Translations under genes and position numbers: made by a program
Shown here: one piece after another, positions 1 to 8,934 of the stretch
How positions within the stretch are numbered: position 1 is the first letter of the stretch
How the letters are laid out: every line of letters begins with the position of its first letter
Assembly (NCBI GenBank): GCA_963751245.1
Contig: CAVVTR010000006.1
Span: 302,636-366,635 of the forward strand
DNA from: CAVVTR01 sp963751245
Lineage (GTDB): Bacteria > Acidobacteriota > Thermoanaerobaculia > Thermoanaerobaculales > Thermoanaerobaculaceae
Direction of reading: 5' to 3'
Length of the DNA stretch: 64,000 bases
Notes under the pieces: model-generated
The model's database searches: none
Told to the model about the DNA's origin: nothing
The model's input: only the letters and a program-made list of their open reading frames with translations

Positions 1-993
1 GTCGTGCTCGTCCTGGATCTCGCCGACGATCTCCTCCAGCACGTCCTCCAGGGTGACGATCCCGGAGGTGCCGCCGTACTCGTCCACCACCACAGCCAGC
101 TGCTGCCGGGTGCTCTGGAACTCCCGCAGCAGCTCGCGCAGAGGCTTGGTCTCAGGTACCACTGGTACCGGCCGCATGAGCTCGGCCACGGTGGGGCGGG
201 TGCCGGCCGCGAGGGCCCGCAGCACGAGCTTGACGTGGACCACGCCCTCGATGCGGTCCAGGGTCTCGCGGTAGACGGGGAGCCGGGTGAACATGGACTC
301 GGCGAACTGCTTCTCCACGGCGGTGAACTCCGCCGTCAGCGGCACGGCCACGATGTCCGTCCGCGGGGTCATGATCTCGCGGGCCACGGTGTCGCCGAGC
401 TCCACGATGGACGCGATGAGGATGGCGTCCTCACGCTCCAGGATCCCGGCCTCCTCCCCCGCCCCGATGAACGCCTGGACGTCGTGCTCGTCCACCTCCT
501 CGTCCTCGTCCTCCTCGACCTCCTCGTCCTCCTCCCCCTGCTCGGCCATGCGGACGAGCAGAGGCGTCAGCGGACGGAGGGAGACCAGGATGAACATGGC
601 GTAGGGCTCGACCCGCGAGCCGCGGATCGCCATCAGCGCCGTGCCCAGTCCCAGCACCCACGCCGCAAGCAGGATGACCAGGGTCTCCAGCAGGCCGAGT
701 CCGGACAGCCCCACGGCGCGCACCAAGCCGAGGGAGAAGACGCCGAGCACCAGCCCCACGCCCATCAACAGGAAGAGGATCAGCGTGCCATAGGCGTCGC
801 CCCGTCGCGGGTAGCCGGGGAGCAGGCGGGGGTGCTGCGCGAGCAGGCCGCCGAGCTGGATCCCTCCCAGACGGACCACCGCCACCAGCCCCGCGAGGCC
901 CACCTCGAGCAGAACGAACGCGATCGCGGCGACCAGTCCCGCCGTCACCGGGTTGGCCCACCACGCCACGAGCGCGTCTCCCATGCCGTTCAC
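1..993 (-). CDS. CorC/HlyC-type CBS-domain membrane protein (partial, C-terminus outside window)
   Basis: The gene runs off the left edge, so about 331 codons are visible and the C-terminal domain is missing. In order it shows an N-terminal membrane part of the DUF21/CNNM type with several hydrophobic segments (codons ~10-120), a very acidic Glu/Asp linker (~codons 140-165), and a CBS pair that opens with EIMTPRTDIVAV and ends with DEYGGTSGIVTLEDV. Proteins of this family act in divalent cation (Mg/Co) homeostasis at the inner membrane; transport by this copy is inferred. The GTG at 993 overlaps the ybeY stop (GTGA) and has GGGAG eight bases upstream, so I prefer it to the ATG at 984. It is the last visible gene of the phoH-pgpH-ybeY operon, a conserved neighbourhood for corC. 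Confidence 0.85.
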   Translation of the reverse strand, partial: MNGMGDALVAWWANPVTAGLVAAIAFVLLEVGLAGLVAVVRLGGIQLGGLLAQHPRLLPGYPRRGDAYGTLILFLLMGVGLVLGVFSLGLVRAVGLSGLGLLETLVILLAAWVLGLGTALMAIRGSRVEPYAMFILVSLRPLTPLLVRMAEQGEEDEEVEEDEDEEVDEHDVQAFIGAGEEAGILEREDAILIASIVELGDTVAREIMTPRTDIVAVPLTAEFTAVEKQFAESMFTRLPVYRETLDRIEGVVHVKLVLRALAAGTRPTVAELMRPVPVVPETKPLRELLREFQSTRQQLAVVVDEYGGTSGIVTLEDVLEEIVGEIQDEHD

Positions 994-1424
994 GGCAGCA
1001 GCTCCCGCCACAGCCGCCGCTCCAGCGCCTCCATCTCGCCCTGGTCGGCCTCGTGGTCGTAGCCGCACAGGTGCAGCAGCCCGTGCAGGAGAAGCTGCTG
1101 CATCTCGCGCTCGGGCGTGACCCCGGCCTCGGAGGCCTGCCGCCGTGCCGTCTCCAGGGAGATGGCGATGTCGCCCACGTAGGGGGGCCCGTCGGGCTGG
1201 TCGAAACCGCCGGAGAACGAGAGCACGTCGGTGGCCCGGTCCTTGCGCCTGAAGTGGCTGTTGAGATGGCGGATGGTGGCGTCGTCGCACACCAGCACGC
1301 CCACCTCGCCCCGCTGGACGCCGAGGCGGGCGAGCACCTCGAGCGCCATGGCGCGCAGCGCCTCGGTGGGGCGCCCGCCGGGGTGCCGCTGCCAGCGAAA
1401 CGCAATGCGGAGCTCAGCGCTCAT
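990..1424 (-). CDS. ybeY: YbeY endoribonuclease (rRNA maturation factor)
   Basis: This 144-residue protein has the normal length for YbeY, the metal-dependent single-strand endoribonuclease of 16S rRNA 3'-end maturation and ribosome quality control in the cytoplasm. The diagnostic metal site LLLHGLLHLCGYDHE, with its three zinc-ligand histidines, lies near residues 110-125. The central segment YVGDIAIS matches the conserved YLGDI-type strand. The start overlaps the end of the upstream HD phosphohydrolase gene by 11 bases and the stop overlaps the corC start, so translation is probably coupled along the operon. Family assignment is secure; activity has not been shown for this copy. Confidence 0.95.
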   Translation of the reverse strand: MSAELRIAFRWQRHPGGRPTEALRAMALEVLARLGVQRGEVGVLVCDDATIRHLNSHFRRKDRATDVLSFSGGFDQPDGPPYVGDIAISLETARRQASEAGVTPEREMQQLLLHGLLHLCGYDHEADQGEMEALERRLWRELLP

Positions 1425-3696
1425 GCTGCTGCTTCCCGTTGAAGTCGAACCCGGGGTAGTCGATGCGGTGGTGGAAGGCGCTGGTCAGCACCCACAGAAA
1501 CGCCGCGGAGATCTTCTCGAGGTCCTTCAGCGTCAGGTCACACTCGTCCAGCTGCCCGTCGTCGAGGGAGTTCTTGATGATCTGGTCGATCATCCCCTGG
1601 ATGCGGCCGCCGGAGGGGTTCTTCAAGGTCCGCGCCGCCGCCTCCACCGAATCGGCCAGCAGGAGGATGCCCATCTCCTTGCTGCTCGGCTTGGGACCGG
1701 GGTAGCGGAACTCGGTCTCCTGGACCTCGCCCCGGTCCGGCTCCTCCCGCTCCTTGGCCCGTGAGTAGAAGTAGCGGATCAGCTTCGTCCCGTGGTGGCT
1801 GGTGATGGCCTCGCGGATGGGTTCGGGGAGCTTGTACTGCCGGGCCAGCTCGAGCCCGTTCTTGACGTGGTTCGACACCACCAGGGCGGACATCCACGGC
1901 GTCAGGTGGTCGTGGGGGTTGTCGCCGCGCTGGTTCTCGACGAAGTAGTCCGGCTTGCCGAGCTTTCCGACGTCGTGGTAGTAGCAGCACACCCGGGCCA
2001 GCAGCGGGTTGGCGCCGATCGCCTCCGCGGCCGCCTCCGCCAGGTTGGCCATGGTGAGGGTGTGCTGGAACGTCCCCGGGGCCTCGGACGCCAGCCTGCG
2101 GAGCAGCGGCAGGTTCGGGTTCGACAGCTCCAGCAGGCGGATGTCGGTGATGCTCCCGGTGAGGGACTCCATCACCGGCAGCAGAAAGCTGGCCATGGCC
2201 GCCGCCACCACCCCGCCCAGCGCCGCCGAGCCCATCTCCACGGCCAGCACCATGCCATCGGCGATCTTGCCGTGCCACAGGGCCAGCCCCAGCACCGCCA
2301 CCACGTTGACCGCAGCCACGATGATCCCCGCCCGGGCCAGCACGTTGCGGTCCTTGAGCCGCTGCGAGGCGAACGCCGCCGCCATGCCGCCGATCAGGGC
2401 GTAGATGGCCACCGCCACGTCACCGCCCAGCATCAGTGCCACCAGCACCCCCTGGATCACGGCGAAGAGCACCGCCACCGGGAGCCCGAACATCAGGCCG
2501 GCGAGGATCGGACCCGCGGCGTGAGGCAGCGCCGGGAGGTAGATGCCGATGTGTCCGAAGGGGTCCCGCATCACGCTGGCCGCGACCCCACCCGCCAGGA
2601 ATGCCGTGCCCCGCTCCACCAGCAACGCCATGACGCTCAGAATCACCACCGCGCCGAACCGCGCTCGGAACTCGTCCCGGACGCTGCTCTGCCGGCGCAG
2701 GTAGAACAGCCACGTGAGCGCCAGCAGCACCGTCAGCAGCGTGATACCGATGGCCGGCAGGGTGCTGCTCGAGGAGGACCGCCGCGCCGCCAGGGCCTTG
2801 AGGAGCCGGGCCATCTGGGGCGTGACCTCATCGCCGCGGCGGACCAGCACGCGCCCGCGCGGCAGGCGCACCACCACCTCCTCGACCTGGGCGGCCGCCT
2901 TGAGCCGCCGGGTGAGGGTCTCACCCCGGTCGAAGACCACGTTGGGCGCCATCGCCCGGCCCATGAGCGCCGCAAGCGCGGTGCGCCAGCGGCGGGGGAT
3001 GCTGGCCTCGGCGGCCAGCCGCTGCTCCACCGCCTCGGTGAGGCCGGACGACGCGTCGATGAAGCGGTACACGTCCAGGTCCACCCGCTCCACGTTGTTG
3101 CCCACGTACCGCAGCACCACGCCGCGGTCGGCGCTGCGGAGCAGCTCCGTCCGGTCGGCCACGATGCCCTGCCGGTACATCCTCTCCGCGACCTCCCGCA
3201 GGGTCGCGAGGAGGTCGTTGCCGAAGCGGGCCTGGCGAAGGAGCGCGGCCTCGGCGGGCGTCACCGTCATCCCCGTGGCGTCCGACAGGCGTGCCGCCAG
3301 CTCGCTCTGGCTCCCCGATCCGTTCTCGCGCCCCACCTGGAAGAGCGTGTCGAGGCGGGCGAGCATCTGCTCGCCCACGCTCTTGTCGAAGAGGTAGACC
3401 GGGAGCACCTCGGCCGAGGCCCGCTGACGCTTCTGCTCGGTGGACTCGGGATCGGGCAGCGTCACGTCGCGGTCGACGACGATGTCCTGCTGCGCCACCT
3501 CCCCCGCCTCCAGGGCGGGGTACTCGCGGGGCTTCCACGGCGAGACGATGACCACCGCCGCCACCACGAACACCACGAACCAAAGCCACGTCTGGTCGAG
3601 GAGCCGGCGCCGGAGCTGCACGAACTCGCCGCGCCGGATCGCCAGCCGCGCCGCCGTGGCGCGGACGCGCCGGGTGCCTTTCGGCTTCTCGCTCAC
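1414..3696 (-). CDS. pgpH: 7TM-HD family phosphohydrolase, PgpH-like cyclic-di-AMP phosphodiesterase
   Basis: The 760-residue protein follows the PgpH/YqfF plan. An N-terminal membrane helix (about residues 37-53) is followed by a large extracytoplasmic 7TMR-HDED domain (~60-290), a block of about seven membrane helices (~310-490) and a cytoplasmic HD domain (~520-730). The HD motif is visible as HTLTMANLAEAA then CCYYHDVGKLGKPDYF, with further metal-site histidines in NPHDHLTPWM and TSHHGT. In Firmicutes this family hydrolyses c-di-AMP; the substrate here is inferred. The start overlaps the phoH stop by four bases (ATGA), placing it in the phoH-pgpH-ybeY-corC operon. A Lys/Arg-rich N terminus precedes the first helix, consistent with a cytoplasmic start. 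Confidence 0.93.
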   Translation of the reverse strand: MSEKPKGTRRVRATAARLAIRRGEFVQLRRRLLDQTWLWFVVFVVAAVVIVSPWKPREYPALEAGEVAQQDIVVDRDVTLPDPESTEQKRQRASAEVLPVYLFDKSVGEQMLARLDTLFQVGRENGSGSQSELAARLSDATGMTVTPAEAALLRQARFGNDLLATLREVAERMYRQGIVADRTELLRSADRGVVLRYVGNNVERVDLDVYRFIDASSGLTEAVEQRLAAEASIPRRWRTALAALMGRAMAPNVVFDRGETLTRRLKAAAQVEEVVVRLPRGRVLVRRGDEVTPQMARLLKALAARRSSSSSTLPAIGITLLTVLLALTWLFYLRRQSSVRDEFRARFGAVVILSVMALLVERGTAFLAGGVAASVMRDPFGHIGIYLPALPHAAGPILAGLMFGLPVAVLFAVIQGVLVALMLGGDVAVAIYALIGGMAAAFASQRLKDRNVLARAGIIVAAVNVVAVLGLALWHGKIADGMVLAVEMGSAALGGVVAAAMASFLLPVMESLTGSITDIRLLELSNPNLPLLRRLASEAPGTFQHTLTMANLAEAAAEAIGANPLLARVCCYYHDVGKLGKPDYFVENQRGDNPHDHLTPWMSALVVSNHVKNGLELARQYKLPEPIREAITSHHGTKLIRYFYSRAKEREEPDRGEVQETEFRYPGPKPSSKEMGILLLADSVEAAARTLKNPSGGRIQGMIDQIIKNSLDDGQLDECDLTLKDLEKISAAFLWVLTSAFHHRIDYPGFDFNGKQQHER

Positions 3697-4655
3697 CGTT
3701 CTCCCTGTCGCCGCCGGGCGTCGAACTGCTCGTAGGCATCGACGATCCTCTGGACCAGCCGGTGCCTGACCACGTCCGCCTTGGTGAAGTCGAAGAACGC
3801 GATCCCCTCGAAGCGCTCCAGGATCTCTCGGGCCTGCACCAGGCCCGAAATGCGGTCGCTGGGCAGGTCCACCTGGGTGACGTCGCCGGTGATCACGACC
3901 TGGGAGTGGAAGCCCATGCGGGTCAGGAACATCTTCATCTGCTCCGGGGTCGTGTTCTGGGCCTCGTCCAAGAGGATGAAGGCGTCGTTGAGGGTCCGGC
4001 CGCGCATGAACGCCAGCGGCGCGATCTCGATCACGCCCCGCTCCAGGTACCGGAGCACCTTGTCGTAGCCGAGGATGTCGTAGAGGGCGTCGTACACGGG
4101 CCTGAGGTAGGGGTTCACCTTCTCGATCAGGTCCCCAGGCAGGAAGCCCAGCTTCTCCCCCGCCTCGACCGCGGGACGCGTGAGAATGATCCGCTTGACC
4201 CGGTGCTCGGCGAGGGCTGCCGCCGCCAGCGCCACACCCAGGTACGTCTTTCCCGTGCCTGCCGGCCCGACGGCGAACACCACGTCGTGGGACAGCACCG
4301 TCTGGATGAACAGGCGCTGCTTGAGGTTCCGCGGCACCAGCAGGCGCTTGACAGAATCGGGGATGGAGGCGTCCATGAAGAACTCGACGAGGTCCACGCC
4401 GGGATCCTCCTCGAGCACCCTGATCGCCGTGCGGTAGTCCTCCCTCCCCAGGGTGTACCCCGCCTCGACGAGCCTGCTGAGGTCGTCGAGCAGGCGCGTC
4501 GCGAGGGCCACCGCCTCGTCGTCCCCCTCGAGGCTGACCGTATCCCCGCGCGCCGCGATCTTCAGCCCGAGGCGCTCCGACAGGTACCTGAAGTTCTCCT
4601 CCATGGTGCCCGAGAGCGTCTCCAGGGTCCCCTCGGGCAGGGTGATCGTCGTCAT
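3693..4655 (-). CDS. phoH: PhoH family ATPase
   Basis: PhoH-like proteins are cytoplasmic P-loop ATPases related to the helicase-1 core and linked to RNA metabolism. This 320-residue protein has the typical length. An N-terminal KH-like segment (residues ~1-100) is followed by the ATPase with Walker A GPAGTGKTYLGVALA (~residues 133-147) and Walker B FILLDEAQNTTPEQMKMFL (~225-245), then VVITGDVTQVDLP. The last two features are characteristic of PhoH rather than of other P-loop families. It is the first gene of the phoH-pgpH-ybeY-corC operon. The 114-base gap from the upstream adenosyltransferase gene leaves room for its own promoter, although I could not pick a convincing -35/-10 pair. Confidence 0.95.
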   Translation of the reverse strand: MTTITLPEGTLETLSGTMEENFRYLSERLGLKIAARGDTVSLEGDDEAVALATRLLDDLSRLVEAGYTLGREDYRTAIRVLEEDPGVDLVEFFMDASIPDSVKRLLVPRNLKQRLFIQTVLSHDVVFAVGPAGTGKTYLGVALAAAALAEHRVKRIILTRPAVEAGEKLGFLPGDLIEKVNPYLRPVYDALYDILGYDKVLRYLERGVIEIAPLAFMRGRTLNDAFILLDEAQNTTPEQMKMFLTRMGFHSQVVITGDVTQVDLPSDRISGLVQAREILERFEGIAFFDFTKADVVRHRLVQRIVDAYEQFDARRRQGER

Positions 4656-4769
4656 CGTGCCGTTCTCTCCACCTTCACCGCTTCCTGCTCCGGGAGGTCT
4701 CCCGCGCTCCGCGGTCGAGACACCGCAGCGTGAGGTCCGACAGGAAGGGAGAGCACCCGGACGCCCGCC

Positions 4770-5309
4770 TCAGGAACCGGCCGGCCAGCGGGTGTCGCCC
4801 ACCCCCGCGCTGTGGTTGAGCCACCTCGCGAGGACGAAGAGCGTGTCCGAGAGCCGGTTGAGGAGCGGAACCACGTCCCGCACGTGGGGGTCGTCGCCGC
4901 CGGCCGCAACCACCTGCCTCTCGGCGCGCCGGCACACCGTCCGGGCCGCGTGCGAGGCCGCCGCTGCCCTCGTTCCAGCGGGCAGGACGAAGTGACGGAG
5001 CGGCGGAAGGTCCTCCTCCATGGCGTCGATCCAGCCCTCCAGCCACGAGGCGTCCCGCGCCTCCGGAGGGAGCGCGAACGCCCCCGTGGGGTTCGCCAGG
5101 AAGGCCCCCACCTCGAACAGCACGCCCTGGACGTGCGACAGCCGCCCGTCCTGGGGGCTCTCGCCCAGCTCCGCCCGGAGCACGCCCAGCATGGCGTTGA
5201 GCTCGTCGACCTCGCCGTACGCCGCCACCCGCGAGGCCGACTTCGCGACCCGGGTGCCGTCGGCGAGAGCCGTCGACCCGTCATCCCCCTTGCGGGTATA
5301 CACCTTCAC
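4770..5309 (-). CDS. cob(I)yrinic acid a,c-diamide / cob(I)alamin adenosyltransferase, PduO type
   Basis: This enzyme transfers the 5'-deoxyadenosyl group of ATP to reduced cobalamin, making coenzyme B12. The 179-residue protein begins with the ATP-binding motif YTRKGDDGSTALADG, continues with the signature GEVDELNAMLGVLRAEL (~residues 33-49), and carries ARTVCRRAERQVVAAGG (~123-139), the helix with catalytic Arg and Glu residues of PduO-type enzymes. Its start overlaps the stop of the upstream hybrid kinase gene by four bases (ATGA), an odd pairing with no other B12 gene in sight. The fold and activity are well supported; whether it serves B12 synthesis or repair in a mutase complex cannot be told from this window. 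Confidence 0.93.
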   Translation of the reverse strand: MKVYTRKGDDGSTALADGTRVAKSASRVAAYGEVDELNAMLGVLRAELGESPQDGRLSHVQGVLFEVGAFLANPTGAFALPPEARDASWLEGWIDAMEEDLPPLRHFVLPAGTRAAAASHAARTVCRRAERQVVAAGGDDPHVRDVVPLLNRLSDTLFVLARWLNHSAGVGDTRWPAGS

Positions 5310-8122
5310 GCCGTCATCCTACCACCGTCCCCGCCGTCGCCGGGGGTTCCGGACAGCATGGCGCGGACCCGGCCGAGGAACTCCGGGATGCCGAACGGCT
5401 TCACGATCGCCTCGGTGCCGCGCAGCACCGCGTCCCCCGCCGGGTCGTAGCCCGTGCACAGCAGGACCTGAAGCCCCGGCCACGCCCGTCGCAGGCGCTC
5501 CAGCGTCTCCCGGCCATCCAGCACCGGCATGACGAGATCCAGGACCACCAGCGCCAGGCGTCCAGGGTCCCTCTCCACGAGCCGCAGCACCTCGGCGCCG
5601 TCGGCGGCCTCCAGCACCTCGAACCCGGCCTCCCGCAACGCCGCGGCCAGGGCCATGCGGACCAGGTCCTCGTCGTCCGCCACCAGGATCGCTCCCCCTG
5701 GCGGAGCCGCGGCGCCGCTCCCCTCACCGCGCCCCTGCTGCAGAGGCAGGTCGCACCACAGCCGGTTCCCGATCCCGGTCGTCGACTTCGCGTCCGCCCG
5801 CCCGCCCACGCGTGCCGCCAGCGCGCGCAGCACCTCCCGGGCGAGGTCCTGGGAGCGGAACACCGAAGCCGCCTCACCCGTGAGCTCCTCCGTTGCCGCC
5901 GATGCCGGGGGCCCGGTGTCGGCCACGGCGAGCCGGACGAAGCCGGGCTGCTGCGCCCTCTCCACGGCGACCTCGATGACGCCGCCCCCGAGCAGCACCG
6001 ACGTCGATCCCGCCACGGCGAGGTCCAGGAAGAGCTCGAGCTGCCCTGCGTCCACCAGCACCAGGTCGTCCAGGGTCTGGCGCCTCACCGTCACGCGGAC
6101 CGCGGCCGGCAGCCCCGCCGAAGCCGCGGCGGCCCAGCGCTCCGCGGCCGCACCCAGCCGGAGGCGCCTGAGCGTGACCGGATCCGTCCGGCACACGATG
6201 GTCAAGTGCCGGAGCTGTCTCGTCGCGTCCTCGACCAGAGCCGCCATTTGCCCGAGACGGTGCTCTCCATCGGCCCCCCCGCCGGTCCTCTGGACCAGCC
6301 CGACCAGCGCCTGGAGGTCGTTGTTGAGACGGTGCGTCAGCGACTGCCCGAGCCCGCTGTACGGGCCGGGCTCCGGCCGCGCCGCGCTCCCCGCGGCGCC
6401 CTCCGCGTCCGCGTCCCTGGCCACCAGCACGACCCCGAAGAGCTCCCCTCCGACCACCACCGGCGCGGCGCACACGGCAGCCAGGGCCTGCCCCGAACCA
6501 GGCACGGCCCGCAGCACCTCCTCCCCGGCACGCCCCCGCGCCGCCCGGGCGAACAGCGCCCGCGCCCGCCGCCGGTCTCCGGGGGCGACCGCCGCCAGCG
6601 GCGGGCCCTCCGCGCCGCCGCCGGACACGCCGCGCAGCCGTCGGGAGAAGGCGTCGTTCGACCACATCACCGTGCCCGAAGGGTCGAGGAGCGCGAGCCC
6701 GAGCGGCACCGCACCCGCGACGACGCGCAGGACCGCCTCGGCCCGCTCCCGGGCTGTCAGGTCCCGCCACGTCACCCGGGTGAGCTCCCGCCCCTGCACG
6801 GTCAGGGCGGAGACCGCCAGCTCCACCTGGCGGTGCTCCCCGGTGCGGGTCAGGAGCTGCGCACGGAACGTGCCGGGATCGGTTCCGCCGGTTTCCCTGT
6901 GCGCCAGCCAGCGCTGGGCCGTGGGCCTGTCCTCGGGGGCGAGGAGCTCGAGGATGCTGCGTCCCTCCAGCTCCTCCGCGCGGGTGAACCCCAGGGCGTC
7001 CGCCGCGCGCTCGTTGGCGGACTCCACGTCCAGCCCTCCGAGGAAGACGATGGGTTCGCGGGAGGCCTCGCCCAGGACCTGCCAGCGCGTCAGGCGCTGC
7101 GATTCCTCCGCCACCTGCCGCCAGTGGGTCACCTCCCGCTCCGCCGCGGCCGACGTGCGGCTCTGGCGCTTCCAGGCCGCTCCAAGGCCCACGGCGGCGG
7201 CCAGCGGCAGGAGGAAGAGCAGCCCCGTCGCCAGCAGCAGCAGCCGAGTCCCACCGCCGGGTTGATCGGTCGGCCACAGCAGCCCGACCAGCCACGGAGA
7301 CCCCGCCATCCTGGTCCAGGCGCTGCGCAGGAAGAACGTTCCGGCCGCGCCCTCTCGCCGCACGCGGGTTCCCGTGTCCGGGCTTCCGCCGGCGAGCATC
7401 AGGGCCCTCAGCCGCGCCAGTCCCTCCCCGGGAACCAGTGCATCCACCGTTGCCGGAAAGGAGCCCTGCACCTCGCCGCTCACTGAGATCAGGCGACCCT
7501 GGCCGGTGGCGAGGAACGCCGTGGCCTCCCGGGGCATGGTCAGCGTGTCCAGGAACCTTCTCCCCAGGGCGTGCAGGTCGATGACCGCCGCCAGCACGAG
7601 TGGTGCACCGTTCCCCGCCGTCCCCGCCGTCCCCGCCGGAGCCGCCAGCACCACGTAGCGGAAACCGTCGCCGCCGTAGACGGGCCCACCCACCCGGAAG
7701 GAGCCTGACGCGGCACAGCGGTGGATGGCCGCATCGCGAACGACGGACGGCACACGGGGCCAGCGCTCGGGGGTGCAGGCCAGGACGCGCCCCTCCCGCT
7801 CCAGGAGGAGGATGGCGGCGACCAGCCCCGCTTCGCGGGCGCGGGCTCGATCGAGGAGGGCCGCCCACGCGGCGCCGTCTGCCGACGGCGCGCGTCCGTA
7901 GGCAGAGGCGAGCTCCTGGAGCTCCTCGGCGACGTCGGCCATCTTCCCGCCGATCTGCGCGGCGCCCGCCTGCACAGTGTGGTCGGCCTCGGCGATCCAC
8001 GACCGCTCGACGGCCCGCAACGCCATGGCGTAGACGACCAGGTACCCGGTGGAGAACAGCACGGCCATCACGCCGATCCCGGCCAGAACCCGCCGCTGCC
8101 AGCCCCGTGGAGATGCATCCAT
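5306..8122 (-). CDS. membrane PAS-containing hybrid sensor kinase with C-terminal receiver domain
   Basis: Starting at the ATG at 8122 gives 938 residues; the 24 upstream in-frame codons look non-native, and MDASPRGWQRR followed by a hydrophobic helix is a normal N terminus. Order of parts: TM1 (~10-34), a periplasmic sensor region (~35-290), TM2 (~293-316), two PAS-like domains (~354-470 and ~470-575), a HisKA_2-like helix with THRLNNDLQALVGL near residue 593, an ATPase-like domain (~640-770) and a receiver (~808-925) with VVLDLVMPVLDG (phospho-acceptor Asp near 860) and the Lys of IVKPFG. The ATPase region keeps VADTGPP but I do not see the usual N-box Asn or a glycine-rich G2 loop, so kinase activity is doubtful. 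It is followed, with a 4-base overlap, by the cobalamin adenosyltransferase gene. Confidence 0.82.
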   Translation of the reverse strand: MDASPRGWQRRVLAGIGVMAVLFSTGYLVVYAMALRAVERSWIAEADHTVQAGAAQIGGKMADVAEELQELASAYGRAPSADGAAWAALLDRARAREAGLVAAILLLEREGRVLACTPERWPRVPSVVRDAAIHRCAASGSFRVGGPVYGGDGFRYVVLAAPAGTAGTAGNGAPLVLAAVIDLHALGRRFLDTLTMPREATAFLATGQGRLISVSGEVQGSFPATVDALVPGEGLARLRALMLAGGSPDTGTRVRREGAAGTFFLRSAWTRMAGSPWLVGLLWPTDQPGGGTRLLLLATGLLFLLPLAAAVGLGAAWKRQSRTSAAAEREVTHWRQVAEESQRLTRWQVLGEASREPIVFLGGLDVESANERAADALGFTRAEELEGRSILELLAPEDRPTAQRWLAHRETGGTDPGTFRAQLLTRTGEHRQVELAVSALTVQGRELTRVTWRDLTARERAEAVLRVVAGAVPLGLALLDPSGTVMWSNDAFSRRLRGVSGGGAEGPPLAAVAPGDRRRARALFARAARGRAGEEVLRAVPGSGQALAAVCAAPVVVGGELFGVVLVARDADAEGAAGSAARPEPGPYSGLGQSLTHRLNNDLQALVGLVQRTGGGADGEHRLGQMAALVEDATRQLRHLTIVCRTDPVTLRRLRLGAAAERWAAAASAGLPAAVRVTVRRQTLDDLVLVDAGQLELFLDLAVAGSTSVLLGGGVIEVAVERAQQPGFVRLAVADTGPPASAATEELTGEAASVFRSQDLAREVLRALAARVGGRADAKSTTGIGNRLWCDLPLQQGRGEGSGAAAPPGGAILVADDEDLVRMALAAALREAGFEVLEAADGAEVLRLVERDPGRLALVVLDLVMPVLDGRETLERLRRAWPGLQVLLCTGYDPAGDAVLRGTEAIVKPFGIPEFLGRVRAMLSGTPGDGGDGGRMTA

Positions 8123-8168
8123 GACGTGACGCCATTGTAGCCGACCGTCCCCAGGCGCCAAACGCGGC

Positions 8169-8194
8169 ATGGGCGGCCCCGGGGGGCCGCCCAT
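8169..8194 (-). terminator. probable transcription terminator hairpin
   Basis: A GC-rich inverted repeat, ATGGGCGGCC on the left (8169-8178) and GGCCGCCCAT on the right (8185-8194), separates the receiver-like gene (ends at 8222) from the hybrid kinase gene (starts at 8122). There is no T tract after it, so it is a terminator-like stem-loop rather than a textbook intrinsic terminator. Confidence 0.5.
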
Positions 8195-8221
8195 CCTGCC
8201 GGAGCGATCGCGGACCGGGCC

Positions 8222-8932
8222 TCAGGCCCGGCTCACCCCCGTCAGCCACGACTCCCTCAGGAAGGTGCGGAGCACCTCCTGCAGCCTCGCCACGCCCTCC
8301 TCGGCCAGGATCACGTAGGTCTCGATCCCGGTGGCAAGGGCCTCGCCGTGGACGTCCTCGTCCCCGCCGTCCTCCACGATGACGACGCGGGGCGCCGGTG
8401 CGCACTCGACGGCCACGGCCAGAGCCTCCCAGAACGCGGCGTCAGGGTGCGAGGCGGTGGAAGCCACGACGAGGTCCAGCGGACCGCCGGGGAGGGCCCG
8501 GTCGAAGGACGTCACCTCGGCCCACTCGCCGACGAACATGGCCTGAAGGTAGGCGTGGTCGGCCGCGACCCGGGGGCGGCGCAGCGAAGCGGCGAGGACC
8601 TCCTCGGACGCGTGTTCCCCGGGGTCGTAGGCGAAATCGGCGCCGGCGGCCAGGGCGTCCTGCTTCTCCGTGAGGAAGACCCCCTCGAACAGGATGCGGC
8701 CACGGAAGCCGTCACGGCGCAGCGCCGCCACGGTGGCCACGCGCCGCTCGTGCTCGGTGATGCTCCCCTTGAGGAGGAGCGCCACGTCGAAGCTCTCCGA
8801 CACCGCCCGCTCCACCAGCTCCCAGGTGTGGGCGACGGACTCCACGTGGATCTCCGGATGCCGCTCGGCGAGGAGGCGCTCCACCTCGTGGCGGCGGGTC
8901 ACGTCGCCGAGCACGATGACACGCTCGCTCAC
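8222..8932 (-). CDS. receiver-like (pseudo-response-regulator) protein of unknown function
   Basis: I do not recognise this protein as a named family. A GTG start at 8932, just past the stop of the upstream ferritin-like gene, gives 236 residues opening with SERVIVLGDVTRRHEVERLL. The first ~115 residues have the alternating strand/helix pattern of a CheY-like receiver (VIVLGD, then DVALLLKGSI, then GRILFEGVF, then AGADFAYDPGE). The phospho-acceptor position has no Asp and the switch Lys is not evident, so it is probably a phosphorylation-independent pseudo-receiver. The second half repeats a similar alpha/beta pattern (LDLVVASTAS, PRVVIVEDGG). It is the last gene of the CoA transferase-ferritin cluster and is followed by a hairpin. 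Confidence 0.6.
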   Translation of the reverse strand: MSERVIVLGDVTRRHEVERLLAERHPEIHVESVAHTWELVERAVSESFDVALLLKGSITEHERRVATVAALRRDGFRGRILFEGVFLTEKQDALAAGADFAYDPGEHASEEVLAASLRRPRVAADHAYLQAMFVGEWAEVTSFDRALPGGPLDLVVASTASHPDAAFWEALAVAVECAPAPRVVIVEDGGDEDVHGEALATGIETYVILAEEGVARLQEVLRTFLRESWLTGVSRA

Positions 8933-8934
8933 GA

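Noticed and set aside
1792..3735. A 647-residue plus-strand frame
   Set aside because: Antisense of pgpH with no hydrophobic or motif structure.
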